From positions 3,035,766 to 3,099,765 of the forward strand of contig NZ_CP109901.1 in the NCBI RefSeq assembly GCF_033095805.1: DNA of 64,000 nt, in the 5' to 3' direction. Below are positions 9,087 to 18,558 of this stretch, piece by piece. The DNA is from Serratia sp. UGAL515B_01. GTDB lineage: Bacteria > Pseudomonadota > Gammaproteobacteria > Enterobacterales > Enterobacteriaceae. Made by a program: the position numbers and the translations under genes. The notes under the pieces are model-generated. The model worked only from the letters and a program-made list of their open reading frames with translations, ran no database searches and was not told the origin of the DNA. Positions within the stretch are counted from its first letter, which is position 1; the number at the start of each line of letters is the position of its first letter.

Positions 9087-10133
9087 ATCGCTCTCCTTAC
9101 CGTCTTTTAAAGCACTAATAACTCCTCAGAATGCACACTCTCCGGGAGTTATGACGAATAGAAATCACACAACGCCCAATTTCTTATATCCAAATAGGAT
9201 AGACTTCCTAGACGTGAAGTGTGTTGTTTTTTTACTCCTTTTATATAAATATTCAAATAAAAAATTACAAAATAAAGCAAAAAATAAAGCATTCCCCTTC
9301 ATGCCTCAAGGTTGGTGTTGAGATAAAGTAATTATAAATCAATAAATTACAACCATAACATATTAAAAAATTCACAGTGACATGCTTGTTAAACGGTGTT
9401 GTTTTCACATGTTCATATTTTCCTTAATACATTAGTATGAGTTAAAGCGATGGTGACGCCTTATCTAAGGTATTTTGCTCAAGATACCTTTGTTATGATA
9501 ATGTTATTAATTTAATTTCAAATGTAAATTATTTAAAAACATTAACACTTGATTAATCTGTACGGGTATTAGCTGTGTCTATTATGAATCTTTGGCGCTG
9601 ACTGAAATCTTATAACTCAATGAAGCTGGTTTGGATTCGACAAGTTTCGCAGATGTTAAATTATTATAGTTCCCCGTTGAAAACTACTGACCAAAAGTAC
9701 GGTAATAGATGCAAGAAGCTAAAAGTATACTCCCACGGAGCATACCCTCTCTAATGGCAAAGTTGATTATCCTCATCAGAGGTTTTGTTAGGAAAAATAA
9801 AAACGTCTTGTAAGAAACATGAAAAAGTCAAAAAAGAATGTTACTTAAATATATTAAAAATTTAAGTGCCCAGCGGGCTCATATTGTTAACAAAATGCTG
9901 CGTTGTTAGCCGCTTATTGGGCCCACCCAACCTCGCGGCTCACGCCTTGCTCTGCGCGCAAATGGCCGCCAGCGGCGCTCGCGTACCGTTAAGGGACACA
10001 GCCTGGTCATCTTTAGCGTTAGTAACTGTGGCCTATATTCCAGAAAGTAACTACTCATGCCTTTTCGTCATTTCAGAGGCCATATTTCACCCCGTATAGT
10101 CACTCTATCTTTTGGTTATATGAAAAGGCCGTT
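9087..10133. other. Long intergenic region between amt remnant and cysG
   Basis: About 1 kb, very AT-rich from 9230 to 9860, with no supported gene. At 9894-10003 it carries one end of a MITE-like repeat that also occurs at 15846-16087 and 49228-49364. The last 130 bases before cysG should contain the cysG promoter. A short open frame at 9866-10099 lies across the repeat and is not considered a gene. Confidence 0.55.
9894..10003 (+). mobile_element. MITE-like element, copy 1 (right half only)
   Basis: About 110 bases almost identical to the reverse complement of the left half of the full copy at 15846-16087. It ends in the terminal repeat 'ttaagggacacagcc' at 10003. No opposite end is seen nearby, so it is truncated. 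It stops 130 bases before the cysG start codon. Confidence 0.7.
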
Positions 10134-11564
10134 GTGGACTATCTACCTTTATTTGCTGATCTGAAGCAACGCCCGGTGCTGGTTGTTGGTGGCGGTGAAG
10201 TGGCTGCACGCAAAGTTGACCTTCTTCAACGTGCCGGAGCTGAAATACGGATAGTTGCGCAGGCACTCTCCCCGGAACTTGAAAACCTTCACCAGGAAGC
10301 TCGGGTTCATTGGCTCTGTCGGGCTTTTGAGCCACAGCAACTGGACGACGTCTTTTTGGTTATTGCTGCCACCGATGACAATGTTCTGAATGCAGAGGTG
10401 TATGCTGAGGCAGACAAACGCCGCGTGTTGGCTAATGTGGTGGACGATCAGCCTCGCTGTTCCTTTATTTTTCCGTCAATTATCGATCGTTCACCGTTGG
10501 TAGTTGCTGTTTCCTCCAGCGGCCAGGCTCCGGTGCTCGCGCGGATGCTGCGCGAAAAGCTGGAGGCATTACTTCCGGTTAGCATTGGGAGGATGGCTGA
10601 CTTAGCCGGTGGATTCCGCAGTAAGGTGAAGCAGCAACTCTCATCTGTCGGTGCGAGACGCCGTTTCTGGGAGAAAGTGTTCAGTGGTCGTTTTGCCTCG
10701 TTGGTAGCCAGTGATCAAATGGTAAAGGCACAGCAGCAATTGGAACAGGATTTAACCACCTTTGCGCAGGGAAAAGAGGCGAACCAAGGCGAAATCGCAC
10801 TGGTTGGTGCAGGCCCTGGCGATGTCGGTTTGCTGACCTTACGGGGTTTGCAGGTGATGCAGCAGGCTGATGTGGTGCTGTATGACTCTCTGGTGAGTGA
10901 AGAAACATTGGATTTGGTTCGCCGTGATGCTGAACGTATCTGCGTGGGCAAACGCGCAGGTGCACACTCTGTGATTCAAGATGAAACCAATCGCCTGATG
11001 GTAGCGCTGGCGCAACAAGGCAAAAAGGTGGTTCGGCTTAAGGGTGGTGATCCTTTCATATTCGGCCGTGGTGGCGAGGAACTGCAAGTGGCCGCTGCTG
11101 CCGGAATTCCTTTCCAGGTAGTACCAGGAGTGACCGCAGCGGCAGGAGCTACAGCGTATGCCGGTATTCCACTAACGCACCGTGACCATGCACAGTGCGT
11201 GACTTTTATTACCGGCCACTGCCGCACGGATAGCGACGGTTTGGACTGGGTAAACCTCGCGCGGGCACGTCAGACATTGGTGATTTATATGGGCACCATG
11301 AAAGCGGCCGATATTAGCCGTAATCTCATTACCCATGGTCGTGATGCTAATACGCCGGTGGCTGTTATCAGCCGCGGTACGCGAATGGACCAATGGGTTC
11401 AGACAGGTAACTTGCAACAACTCGATCAATTAGCTCAGCAGGCTCCGTTACCGGCGTTATTGGTGATCGGTGAAGTGGTGGCTCTACATCATCAAATCGC
11501 CTGGTTTGGGCATCAACAGCAGATGGCGAGTGCAGTGCGCCCGGCCGTCGTGAATTTGGCTTAA
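10134..11564 (+). CDS. cysG: Siroheme synthase (multifunctional)
   Basis: A 476-residue cytoplasmic enzyme making siroheme from uroporphyrinogen III, the cofactor of the CysI sulfite reductase encoded at 44981. The N-terminal half is the NAD-dependent dehydrogenase/ferrochelatase module (Rossmann 'VVGGGEVA' at residues 17-24). The C-terminal half, from about residue 220, is the SAM-dependent uroporphyrinogen methyltransferase ('[16 protein letters not shown]', '[18 protein letters not shown]', 'VVPGVTAA'). The start is GTG, giving the conserved '[19 protein letters not shown]'. It is 10 bases ahead of cysD, so it is the first gene of a cysG-cysDNC operon. Confidence 0.95.
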   Translation: MDYLPLFADLKQRPVLVVGGGEVAARKVDLLQRAGAEIRIVAQALSPELENLHQEARVHWLCRAFEPQQLDDVFLVIAATDDNVLNAEVYAEADKRRVLANVVDDQPRCSFIFPSIIDRSPLVVAVSSSGQAPVLARMLREKLEALLPVSIGRMADLAGGFRSKVKQQLSSVGARRRFWEKVFSGRFASLVASDQMVKAQQQLEQDLTTFAQGKEANQGEIALVGAGPGDVGLLTLRGLQVMQQADVVLYDSLVSEETLDLVRRDAERICVGKRAGAHSVIQDETNRLMVALAQQGKKVVRLKGGDPFIFGRGGEELQVAAAAGIPFQVVPGVTAAAGATAYAGIPLTHRDHAQCVTFITGHCRTDSDGLDWVNLARARQTLVIYMGTMKAADISRNLITHGRDANTPVAVISRGTRMDQWVQTGNLQQLDQLAQQAPLPALLVIGEVVALHHQIAWFGHQQQMASAVRPAVVNLA

Positions 11565-11573
11565 GGATCTGTT

Positions 11574-12482
11574 ATGGACGAAAAACGACTCACTCATTTG
11601 CAGCAATTGGAAGCGGAGAGCATCCATATTATCCGAGAAGTCGCCGCTGAATTTAGCAATCCGGTGATGCTCTATTCCATCGGCAAAGACTCTTCCGTGA
11701 TGCTGCATCTGGCACGCAAGGCGTTCTACCCAGGCACATTGCCATTTCCGTTGTTGCATGTCGATACTGGCTGGAAATTCAGCGAAATGTATCAATTTCG
11801 CGATCGCACGGCCAAAGAGTATGGTTTTGAATTACTGATACATAAAAACCCAGAAGGTGTTGCAATGGGGATTAACCCCTTTGTTCATGGCAGCGCCAAG
11901 CACACCGATATCATGAAAACCGAAGGTCTAAAGCAAGCGCTGAGCAAATACGGTTTTGATGCCGCTTTTGGCGGGGCTCGCCGTGATGAAGAAAAATCCC
12001 GCGCTAAAGAACGTATCTACTCCTTCCGCGATCGCTTTCATCGTTGGGACCCTAAAAACCAGCGCCCTGAATTGTGGCATAACTATAACGGCCAGATTAA
12101 CAAAGGCGAAAGCATACGTGTGTTTCCGCTCTCAAACTGGACAGAACTGGATATTTGGCAATACATCTTCCTGGAAAAGATCGACATTGTCCCGTTGTAC
12201 CTGGCTAAACCGCGCCCTGTGGTTGAGCGTGACGGGATGCTGTTGATGGTGGACGATGATCGTATCGATTTGCAACCAGATGAAGTGATTAACCAACGCA
12301 TGGTGCGGTTTCGTACCCTAGGCTGCTGGCCATTGACCGGGGCGGTAGATTCTGAGGCGCAGACGCTGCCGGAAATTATTGAAGAAATGCTGGTATCTAC
12401 AACCAGTGAGCGTCAAGGGCGGATGATCGATCGTGACCAATCTGGTTCTATGGAGTTGAAAAAGCGCCAAGGGTATTTCTAA
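11574..12482 (+). CDS. cysD: Sulfate adenylyltransferase subunit 2
   Basis: A 302-residue ATP-PP-loop enzyme forming APS from sulfate and ATP together with CysN. The pyrophosphate loop '[10 protein letters not shown]' is at residues 35-44; '[16 protein letters not shown]' and '[13 protein letters not shown]' are family signatures. It has a good ribosome site ('aagga') and is followed after 11 bases by cysN. Confidence 0.97.
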   Translation: MDEKRLTHLQQLEAESIHIIREVAAEFSNPVMLYSIGKDSSVMLHLARKAFYPGTLPFPLLHVDTGWKFSEMYQFRDRTAKEYGFELLIHKNPEGVAMGINPFVHGSAKHTDIMKTEGLKQALSKYGFDAAFGGARRDEEKSRAKERIYSFRDRFHRWDPKNQRPELWHNYNGQINKGESIRVFPLSNWTELDIWQYIFLEKIDIVPLYLAKPRPVVERDGMLLMVDDDRIDLQPDEVINQRMVRFRTLGCWPLTGAVDSEAQTLPEIIEEMLVSTTSERQGRMIDRDQSGSMELKKRQGYF

Positions 12483-12493
12483 GGAGTTGCCAG

Positions 12494-13924
12494 ATGAACA
12501 AGGTTATTGCACAACAAATCGCTGAACAGGGTGGAGTAGAGGCTTATCTGCACGCGCAACAGCATAAGAGCTTGCTGCGTTTTTTGACCTGCGGCAGCGT
12601 TGATGACGGTAAAAGTACGCTTATTGGCAGGTTGCTGCACGATACCCGCCAGATTTATGAAGACCAGCTATCGACACTCCATACCGACAGTAAACGCATA
12701 GGCACTCAAGGCGAGAAACTCGATCTGGCGTTGCTGGTCGATGGTTTGCAGGCAGAGCGAGAGCAGGGCATCACCATCGACGTTGCCTATCGCTATTTCT
12801 CGACTGAAAAACGTAAGTTTATTATTGCAGATACGCCGGGGCATGAGCAGTACACCCGTAACATGGCTACCGGTGCCTCCACCTGTGACTTGGCGATCTT
12901 GCTGATTGATGCACGTAAAGGTGTGCTGGATCAAACTCGTCGTCATAGCTTTATCGCCACTTTACTTGGCATTCGCCATCTGGTTGTAGCGGTGAATAAA
13001 ATGGATCTGGTGGATTACAGTGAAACGGTATTTGAACGATTCAAACAGGATTACCTAACGTTTGCTGAGCAATTGCCAAACGACTTGGATATTAAATTTG
13101 TCCCACTTTCCGCATTGGATGGCGATAACGTGGCTGCACAGAGTACGAAAATGCCCTGGTACAGCGGCCCAACGTTGCTGGAAGTTCTGGAGAGTGTGGA
13201 TGTGAAAACGCACAGGGAAAACCAGCCTCTGCGTTTCCCGGTTCAGTATGTCAACCGCCCGAATCTTGATTTTCGTGGCTATGCCGGTACGTTATCCTCT
13301 GGCGTTGTTCGTGTTGGGCAGCGGATTAAAGTGTTGCCGTCTGGAGTGGTGTCAACGGTGGCTCGTATTGTGACTTTTGATGGTGATCTGCAGCAAGCGG
13401 GGCCTAGTGAGGCAATCACGCTAGTGCTGAAAGATGAAGTAGATATTAGCCGTGGTGATTTGCTGGTAGAGGCTAGTGAAACTTTACAGTCAGCACAGAG
13501 TGCCTTGGTTGATGTTGTATGGATGGCTGAGCAGCCGCTATTACCGGGCCAAAGTTATGACATAAAAATCGCGGGTAAGAAAACGCGTGCTCGTGTTGAG
13601 AGTATTCGTCATCAGATGGAGATCAACTCATTAGCTGAGCATCGTGCTGATGTTTTGCCATTGAATGGTATCGGATTGGTGGAACTGACCTTCGACGAGC
13701 CGCTGCTACTGGATAGCTATCAACAGAATCATGAGACCGGTAGCTTGATCTTTATTGATCGCTTAAGCAACGTAACTGTCGGCGCAGGGCTGGTTCGAGA
13801 GGCTTTGTATAGCGATAAACCAGGAGTATCAGAGGATTTCAGTGCGTTTGAACTAGAGCTCAATGCGTTGGTACGCAAACATTTTCCCCATTGGGGAGTA
13901 CGTGATTTGCTCAAAGGGGAATAA
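12494..13924 (+). CDS. cysN: Sulfate adenylyltransferase subunit 1 (GTPase)
   Basis: A 476-residue EF-Tu-like GTPase whose GTP hydrolysis drives APS formation by CysD. G1 'GSVDDGKST' lies at residues 34-42, G3 'DTPGHEQY' at 113-120 and G4 'NKMD' at 168-171, followed by two beta-barrel domains. It ends with 'GVRDLLKGE'. The ribosome site 'aaggag' precedes it, and the cysC start lies 4 bases after its stop. Confidence 0.97.
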   Translation: MNKVIAQQIAEQGGVEAYLHAQQHKSLLRFLTCGSVDDGKSTLIGRLLHDTRQIYEDQLSTLHTDSKRIGTQGEKLDLALLVDGLQAEREQGITIDVAYRYFSTEKRKFIIADTPGHEQYTRNMATGASTCDLAILLIDARKGVLDQTRRHSFIATLLGIRHLVVAVNKMDLVDYSETVFERFKQDYLTFAEQLPNDLDIKFVPLSALDGDNVAAQSTKMPWYSGPTLLEVLESVDVKTHRENQPLRFPVQYVNRPNLDFRGYAGTLSSGVVRVGQRIKVLPSGVVSTVARIVTFDGDLQQAGPSEAITLVLKDEVDISRGDLLVEASETLQSAQSALVDVVWMAEQPLLPGQSYDIKIAGKKTRARVESIRHQMEINSLAEHRADVLPLNGIGLVELTFDEPLLLDSYQQNHETGSLIFIDRLSNVTVGAGLVREALYSDKPGVSEDFSAFELELNALVRKHFPHWGVRDLLKGE

Positions 13925-13928
13925 TAGT

Positions 13929-14558
13929 GTGGCGAAGGTTACGTTACGCCCGGACGGGGTGGATGATGAAAACGTGGTATGGCATTCGCATGCAGTAACC
14001 CGTGTAGAGCGTGAAGCAGCTAATGGCCACAAGGGCGTGGTGCTGTGGTTTACCGGCCTTTCGGGTTCAGGCAAATCGACGATTGCCGGAGAACTGGAAC
14101 AGACTTTGTATCAGCAGGGTGTGAGTACTTATTTGTTGGATGGGGACAATGTGCGCCATGGCTTATGTCATGATCTGGGATTTTCGGAGAGTGACCGGCG
14201 CGAGAACATCCGCAGGGTGGGGGAAGTTGCCAAACTGATGTTGGATGCAGGGTTGGTGGTATTGACAGCGTTTATCTCCCCCCATCGTGCTGAACGGCAA
14301 ATGGTGAGAGACATGCTCGATGAAGGCCAGTTTATCGAAGTATTTGTCGATACACCGTTGGCAATTTGTGAAGCTAGGGACCCTAAGGGGCTTTACAAGA
14401 AAGCACGAGCCGGAGAACTGCGCAATTTTACTGGTATTGACTCGGTTTACGAGGCACCAGAACACCCCGATGTGTGCTTGGATGGTGAACAATTAGTAAC
14501 AAATTTGACAGCACAATTGTTAGATGTTTTGCGTGGTCGGGCTATTATCGGATCCTGA
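13929..14558 (+). CDS. cysC: Adenylylsulfate (APS) kinase
   Basis: A 209-residue kinase phosphorylating APS to PAPS for CysH. The P-loop 'GLSGSGKST' is at about residues 43-51; '[11 protein letters not shown]', '[13 protein letters not shown]' and '[16 protein letters not shown]' are diagnostic. I place the start at the GTG of 13929, which is preceded by 'aagggga' and leaves a 4-base gap to cysN; the open frame upstream of this lies inside cysN and is not conserved. Confidence 0.94.
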   Translation: MAKVTLRPDGVDDENVVWHSHAVTRVEREAANGHKGVVLWFTGLSGSGKSTIAGELEQTLYQQGVSTYLLDGDNVRHGLCHDLGFSESDRRENIRRVGEVAKLMLDAGLVVLTAFISPHRAERQMVRDMLDEGQFIEVFVDTPLAICEARDPKGLYKKARAGELRNFTGIDSVYEAPEHPDVCLDGEQLVTNLTAQLLDVLRGRAIIGS

Positions 14559-14620
14559 GTTAAAAAGCGTGTGGTGTTTTTCAGCACGCACCTTTTATGC
14601 CAAGTGCGCTTTATCGCGTG

Positions 14621-14661
14621 GGTTGTAGCTTGTTACTCATGATGAATAACAAGCTACAACC
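14621..14661. repeat. Perfect 15-bp inverted repeat between cysC and ygbE
   Basis: Two exact 15-base arms, 'ggttgtagcttgtta' and 'taacaagctacaacc', are separated by 11 bases. In RNA this makes a strong hairpin 60 bases downstream of cysC. There is no T-run, so it is not a classical terminator; it may stabilise the cys transcript or act as an attenuator before ygbE. Confidence 0.7.
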
Positions 14662-14703
14662 TGATGTTTATTTGGTTATAAAAATTGAACAACAGGGACA
14701 GCT

Positions 14704-15021
14704 ATGCAAAATATCACACCAACATGTTTCGATGTTCAACCTGAGGAAGATGACCCTTCCTACTCGTTTCTCGGTGGGGTTAGCGGCTTTGTGCTCTACT
14801 GGCTGGCACTCTTGATCCCCTTCATTCTTTATGGTTCTAATACGTTGTTTTTCCTGCTCTATACGTGGCCACTTTTCCTCGCTTTGATGCCAGTCTCCGT
14901 AATTTTAGGCGTTATCATCAGCGTTCTATTGCACGATCGTTTGATTCCTACTCTGTTTGTAACCAGTGCCAGCGTGATTTTCTTGTTTTGGCTAGTATTC
15001 AGATTTCTTAGCGGCTGGTAG
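14704..15021 (+). CDS. ygbE: Inner-membrane protein of the YgbE (DUF3561) family
   Basis: A 105-residue protein with three hydrophobic segments and the family signature 'YGSNTLFFLLYTWPLFLALMPV'. Its biochemical role is unknown. In E. coli ygbE also lies next to cysC, which supports the call. The next genes expected in enterobacteria (ftsB-ispD) are not here; instead the O-antigen cluster begins, marking a synteny break directly after this gene. Confidence 0.88.
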   Translation: MQNITPTCFDVQPEEDDPSYSFLGGVSGFVLYWLALLIPFILYGSNTLFFLLYTWPLFLALMPVSVILGVIISVLLHDRLIPTLFVTSASVIFLFWLVFRFLSGW

Positions 15022-15082
15022 AGAATAAAACACAAAATTTGAACTGTGGCTGATAGAACACAATGCTAAATGTCACTCAAAA

Positions 15083-15313
15083 ATGTCTGAATACGCCGAA
15101 CGCTTAGGTGGGGATTTCTGGCGTGTGCCATTCTTTCTGAACGGTCCATTGAACGATAAAAAACGCAGTCCATACAGCCAAGGCCATTGGATCGCATTCG
15201 ACGTTGCTCAGCACTTATTTGGTTCACCAAATCGCATGGCTTCCGCTTTATTCTCAAATGAACGCCAGTGGCAATTACGTGCAATAAAGAGACATAGCCT
15301 CGTTTCCCTATAG
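15083..15313 (+). CDS. Unrecognised short open frame, possible gene remnant
   Basis: An open frame of 76 codons with a plausible protein composition ('DFWRVPFFLNGPLNDKKRS', 'GHWIAFDVAQHLFGSP'). I do not recognise the family. It begins at an ATG without a clear ribosome site and ends close to the converging wbuC gene. It may be the leftover of a larger gene lost when the neighbouring cluster arrived, or chance. Confidence 0.25.
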   Translation: MSEYAERLGGDFWRVPFFLNGPLNDKKRSPYSQGHWIAFDVAQHLFGSPNRMASALFSNERQWQLRAIKRHSLVSL

Positions 15314-15318
15314 TTTAT

Positions 15319-15723
15319 TCACCATTGTGGGAAGGATTTAGCAAAATTAGGGTCGAAAGGCCCCTCCTTGATTTCAAGCATTAAAGCTTTATCTGAAACA
15401 CATTCGACACTGTGGATCTCATCTGGAGAAAATTCGACAAGTCCACTACGATCTTCTGGGCCAGCAAAGAACTCATTTATAATCTCACCTGTTTTACCAT
15501 AAATGCATACCTTAATGCGGCCCTCAGTGACGCTAAACATCTCCCACTGATGTGGAAGTTTATGACAGTGAGGCTCAACGTAGCTACCTTTGACTAAAGC
15601 AATCAGTATACGTTGAACTTTGTCATCATGAGAGTTGTGCAGTAGATGATGCGAGCGTTTTCGTTCTGAAAGAAAAGCTTGTTTATAGAGGTTATTAATA
15701 AAATCTTTATCAATTAATCGCAT
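15319..15723 (-). CDS. wbuC: WbuC-family cupin metalloprotein
   Basis: A 134-residue cupin. The metal-binding motif is visible in 'VEPHCHKLPHQWEMFSVTEGRIKV' and the second cupin motif around 'EFSPDEIHSVECVS'. Its function is not established. In E. coli O26-type clusters wbuC follows wbuB after the fnl genes, as here, although a MITE-like element and about 480 bases separate it from wbuB. The substrate may be a nucleotide sugar or lipid-linked saccharide; this is inference from context. Confidence 0.8.
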   Translation of the reverse strand: MRLIDKDFINNLYKQAFLSERKRSHHLLHNSHDDKVQRILIALVKGSYVEPHCHKLPHQWEMFSVTEGRIKVCIYGKTGEIINEFFAGPEDRSGLVEFSPDEIHSVECVSDKALMLEIKEGPFDPNFAKSFPQW

Positions 15724-15845
15724 TTTTTAATGTCTTCAATTGGTTAAATTTGTTGTAGACTCACCATAATGCTTCAAATTGCTAGTCTGTGACTCAGCCT
15801 ATCCGAACGAGTGACCTTTCTGGAAGGACTGACAAGGAGCTATTA

Positions 15846-16087
15846 GGCTGTGTCCCTTAACTGTACGCGAGCGCCGTGCGCGCAGAGCAGGGCGTGAGCC
15901 GAGAGGTTGGGTGGACCCAATAACGCAGCAATGCACGCCAATGACGTCAACCCGTAGGGTCTCGCCCAAAAAGCCCATTCTCTGTGTTGTCGGGCTTGAA
16001 CAGAGGACCACTCTGCCCTTCCCCGTCCGCCTTGATAACGGGCTTTTGGGTCTGCGACGGCACCACGGACAGTTAAAGGACACAGCC
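15846..16087. mobile_element. MITE-like element, full copy
   Basis: A 242-base element with terminal inverted repeats: left 'ggctgtgtcccttaactgt', right reading inward 'ggctgtgtcctttaactgt'. It is flanked by TA on both sides (15844-15845 and 16088-16089), like Tc1/IS630-type non-autonomous elements. It encodes nothing. It lies between wbuC and wbuB. Partial copies occur at 9894-10003 and 49228-49364. Confidence 0.8.
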
Positions 16088-16203
16088 TAGAAATAACATC
16101 ACTGTAATTCCCTTCGGGCCACTATTTTTGTGGTATTCAATCTGTTGCTAACAAATTTTCCCAGAAAGATTTTTTCAAATCAGTCACATTGTTATCTACG
16201 CAA

Positions 16204-17427
16204 TTAGGCATTATGAGGCTTTTCCGTGAGTTCCTTTAAACGGGCAGTTATAAGCTGTACGGCAGATTTAACTGAGAATTTATCAATCATCAGTTGCTTG
16301 GCATTATCGCCCATGGAGTGGCGTAATAACTCATCAAAATAAAGTTTCTCAGCAGATAAAACTAATTTTTCATCCTCACCGTTTATATGTATGAATCCCG
16401 CGCCATGGTTATTTACCAAGTCCTGTAAATCATTTCCTGAATTTACACTACCGAGAATAGGTAATGACTCCGCCATATAACCTAGTAACTTACCAGGGAA
16501 ATTATGTGTGCTGTGCTGTGCAGATAACGAGAATAAGCCAACATCAATTTCTGCGAGGATAGACTTAAATTCCTCTTGCTTCACCGATGGTAAGTAGGAG
16601 TAGTTTTTCAATCCCCACTGAGTCGCTAATGAATTAATCAATTCAACTTCATCACCCTGGCCAACAAACAGAAAATGGGCATTCTCATGGTTTTGCATAT
16701 TTCTAGCTAAACGCATTAGGTTGGCCATATCTTGTGCATGGCCAATGTTGCCACCGTAGAAAAAAATAATTTTATCTTGAAGGCTAAGGCGTTCTCGGAT
16801 AGAAGTATAATCAACATGTTGGCTAAATACAGGGGAAATACTTGTCCAGTTGCGTAAAACTTCGCATGAATAATGCTGATTTTTGGTACTAAATAGTTCT
16901 AGATTTTTTTCTGACATCAAGCCAATATGATTAGCTTGGTTGTAGGTGATACGCTCGAAAAATCTAAAATACTTCTCAATTAGACTACCATCTTTCACTA
17001 TTCCCGCATCAATAACCCATTGAGGAAAGAAATCTCTTAGTACCAGATAACTTGGACATTGACACCGATTTTTAATTCGTTTAACAAGGTTACCCCAAAA
17101 AATAGAAGGTGAATAATAAATCACCCCGTCAAACGAATCATGCTTGACATAAGAATGGATGGCCTTCCATGCCTTGAATGACAACAATGTTTCATTTACT
17201 ACGCGTTGGAACTTGCTAACATTTTTTACTGGGCCACTTTTAAAGTACCACACTGTGACATCAGAAAATTTACCGATAACTAAATCTTTATCCTGTTCAC
17301 TACAGGGCGTAATTACTGTTACGCAGTGACCTTGTGAATTTAACTCAAGTGCCAACTCGTGAAACATTTTTGCACCAACTCGAGTGCTCTTGGGCAAATA
17401 GTCATCAATTATCAAGGCAAGTTTCAT
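16204..17427 (-). CDS. wbuB: Glycosyltransferase, likely L-fucosamine (FucNAc) transferase
   Basis: A 407-residue GT4-type, GT-B-fold glycosyltransferase: 'MKLALIIDDYLPKSTRVGAK' with the early glycine loop region, 'IIFFYGGNIGHAQDM' opening the donor domain and 'THNFPGKLLGYMAESLPIL' as the E/x7/E-like nucleotide-sugar site. It matches WbuB of FucNAc-containing O-antigen clusters and directly follows fnlC with adjacent coordinates. It probably adds L-FucNAc to undecaprenyl-PP-GlcNAc at the cytoplasmic face of the inner membrane; the exact linkage cannot be read from sequence. Confidence 0.85.
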   Translation of the reverse strand: MKLALIIDDYLPKSTRVGAKMFHELALELNSQGHCVTVITPCSEQDKDLVIGKFSDVTVWYFKSGPVKNVSKFQRVVNETLLSFKAWKAIHSYVKHDSFDGVIYYSPSIFWGNLVKRIKNRCQCPSYLVLRDFFPQWVIDAGIVKDGSLIEKYFRFFERITYNQANHIGLMSEKNLELFSTKNQHYSCEVLRNWTSISPVFSQHVDYTSIRERLSLQDKIIFFYGGNIGHAQDMANLMRLARNMQNHENAHFLFVGQGDEVELINSLATQWGLKNYSYLPSVKQEEFKSILAEIDVGLFSLSAQHSTHNFPGKLLGYMAESLPILGSVNSGNDLQDLVNNHGAGFIHINGEDEKLVLSAEKLYFDELLRHSMGDNAKQLMIDKFSVKSAVQLITARLKELTEKPHNA

Positions 17428-18558
17428 TTAATACAGTTTCCAAACCACTCGCTTAACATAATCGGTATAGGAGTGAATGATCCTAACCATCTTATCTGAT
17501 ACGTTTGGCATACTATAATCGTAAACTTGACGCAATAAGCGATCATTACCGCGTGGCTGTGTTTCTAAAATAGACAAAGCTTGGAGCACTCGCTCAACTT
17601 CCAAACCAACCATCATTACCGATGCCTCTTCAAACCCCTCTGGTCTTTCATGAGCTTCTCTGATATTAAGGGCAGGAAAGTTCATGATCGAAGATTCTTC
17701 GGTAATAGTTCCACTATCCGAGAGCACTGCACGAGCATGCTTTTGTAGGTGGTTATAATCATGAAAACCAAGTGGTTTAAGTAATTGAATATTGGGATGG
17801 AAAGAAATCCCTTGCTCATCAATTCGATTACGAGTGCGTGGATGAGTTGATACTATGATGGGAAGATTATATTTTTTAGCAATAGTATTTAATATTTCTG
17901 CTAACTTCGCTAATTGCTTTGGCGAATCGACATTCTCTTCACGGTGAGCACTAACAACAAAATAATCATTAGCTCTAAGGTTTAATCGCATCAATACATC
18001 AGAGTTATCAATCTCTGGCATATAATGAGTCAATACCTCGAACATCGGACTACCTGTTTTAATCACGCGGTCAGGAGACAAACCTTCTGCCAATAAATAG
18101 TCGCGAGCAATATCGCTGTAGGTCAAATTAATATCTGCGGTATGATCAACAATACGACGATTTATCTCTTCAGGTACGCGCATATCAAAACAACGATTAC
18201 CCGCTTCCATATGAAAGATAGGAATTTTTCTACGCTTAGCCGGTAATGCTGAAATACAAGAGTTGGTATCACCAAGCACTAATACTGCCTCAGGTTTTAC
18301 TGACTCTAATACTTCATCAACATTCATGATTATCTGGCCGATCGTAGCCGCAGCACTTTTACCTGCTGCATTCAGAAAGTAATCAGGCTTACGAACACCA
18401 AGGTCATTAAAGAAGACTTCATTTAGTTCAAAATCGTAGTTCTGCCCAGTATGAACTAGTATATGTTCACAGTGCATATCTAATTTGGCAAGTACGCGAG
18501 ATAGTCGAATGATCTCAGGACGAGTACCTACGATTGACATTACTTTTAATTTTTTCAT
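17428..18558 (-). CDS. fnlC: UDP-N-acetylglucosamine 2-epimerase-type enzyme of L-FucNAc synthesis
   Basis: A 376-residue WecB-type non-hydrolysing 2-epimerase: 'SIVGTRPEIIRLS', 'LVLGDTNSC', 'RVPEEINRRIVDHTAD', 'SAHREENVDS' and 'SDSGTITEES'. In the FnlABC (CapE-F-G) route it performs the last step, giving UDP-L-FucNAc from the talosamine form. Its start overlaps the fnlB stop in TAATG, so the genes are coupled. Confidence 0.92.
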   Translation of the reverse strand: MKKLKVMSIVGTRPEIIRLSRVLAKLDMHCEHILVHTGQNYDFELNEVFFNDLGVRKPDYFLNAAGKSAAATIGQIIMNVDEVLESVKPEAVLVLGDTNSCISALPAKRRKIPIFHMEAGNRCFDMRVPEEINRRIVDHTADINLTYSDIARDYLLAEGLSPDRVIKTGSPMFEVLTHYMPEIDNSDVLMRLNLRANDYFVVSAHREENVDSPKQLAKLAEILNTIAKKYNLPIIVSTHPRTRNRIDEQGISFHPNIQLLKPLGFHDYNHLQKHARAVLSDSGTITEESSIMNFPALNIREAHERPEGFEEASVMMVGLEVERVLQALSILETQPRGNDRLLRQVYDYSMPNVSDKMVRIIHSYTDYVKRVVWKLY

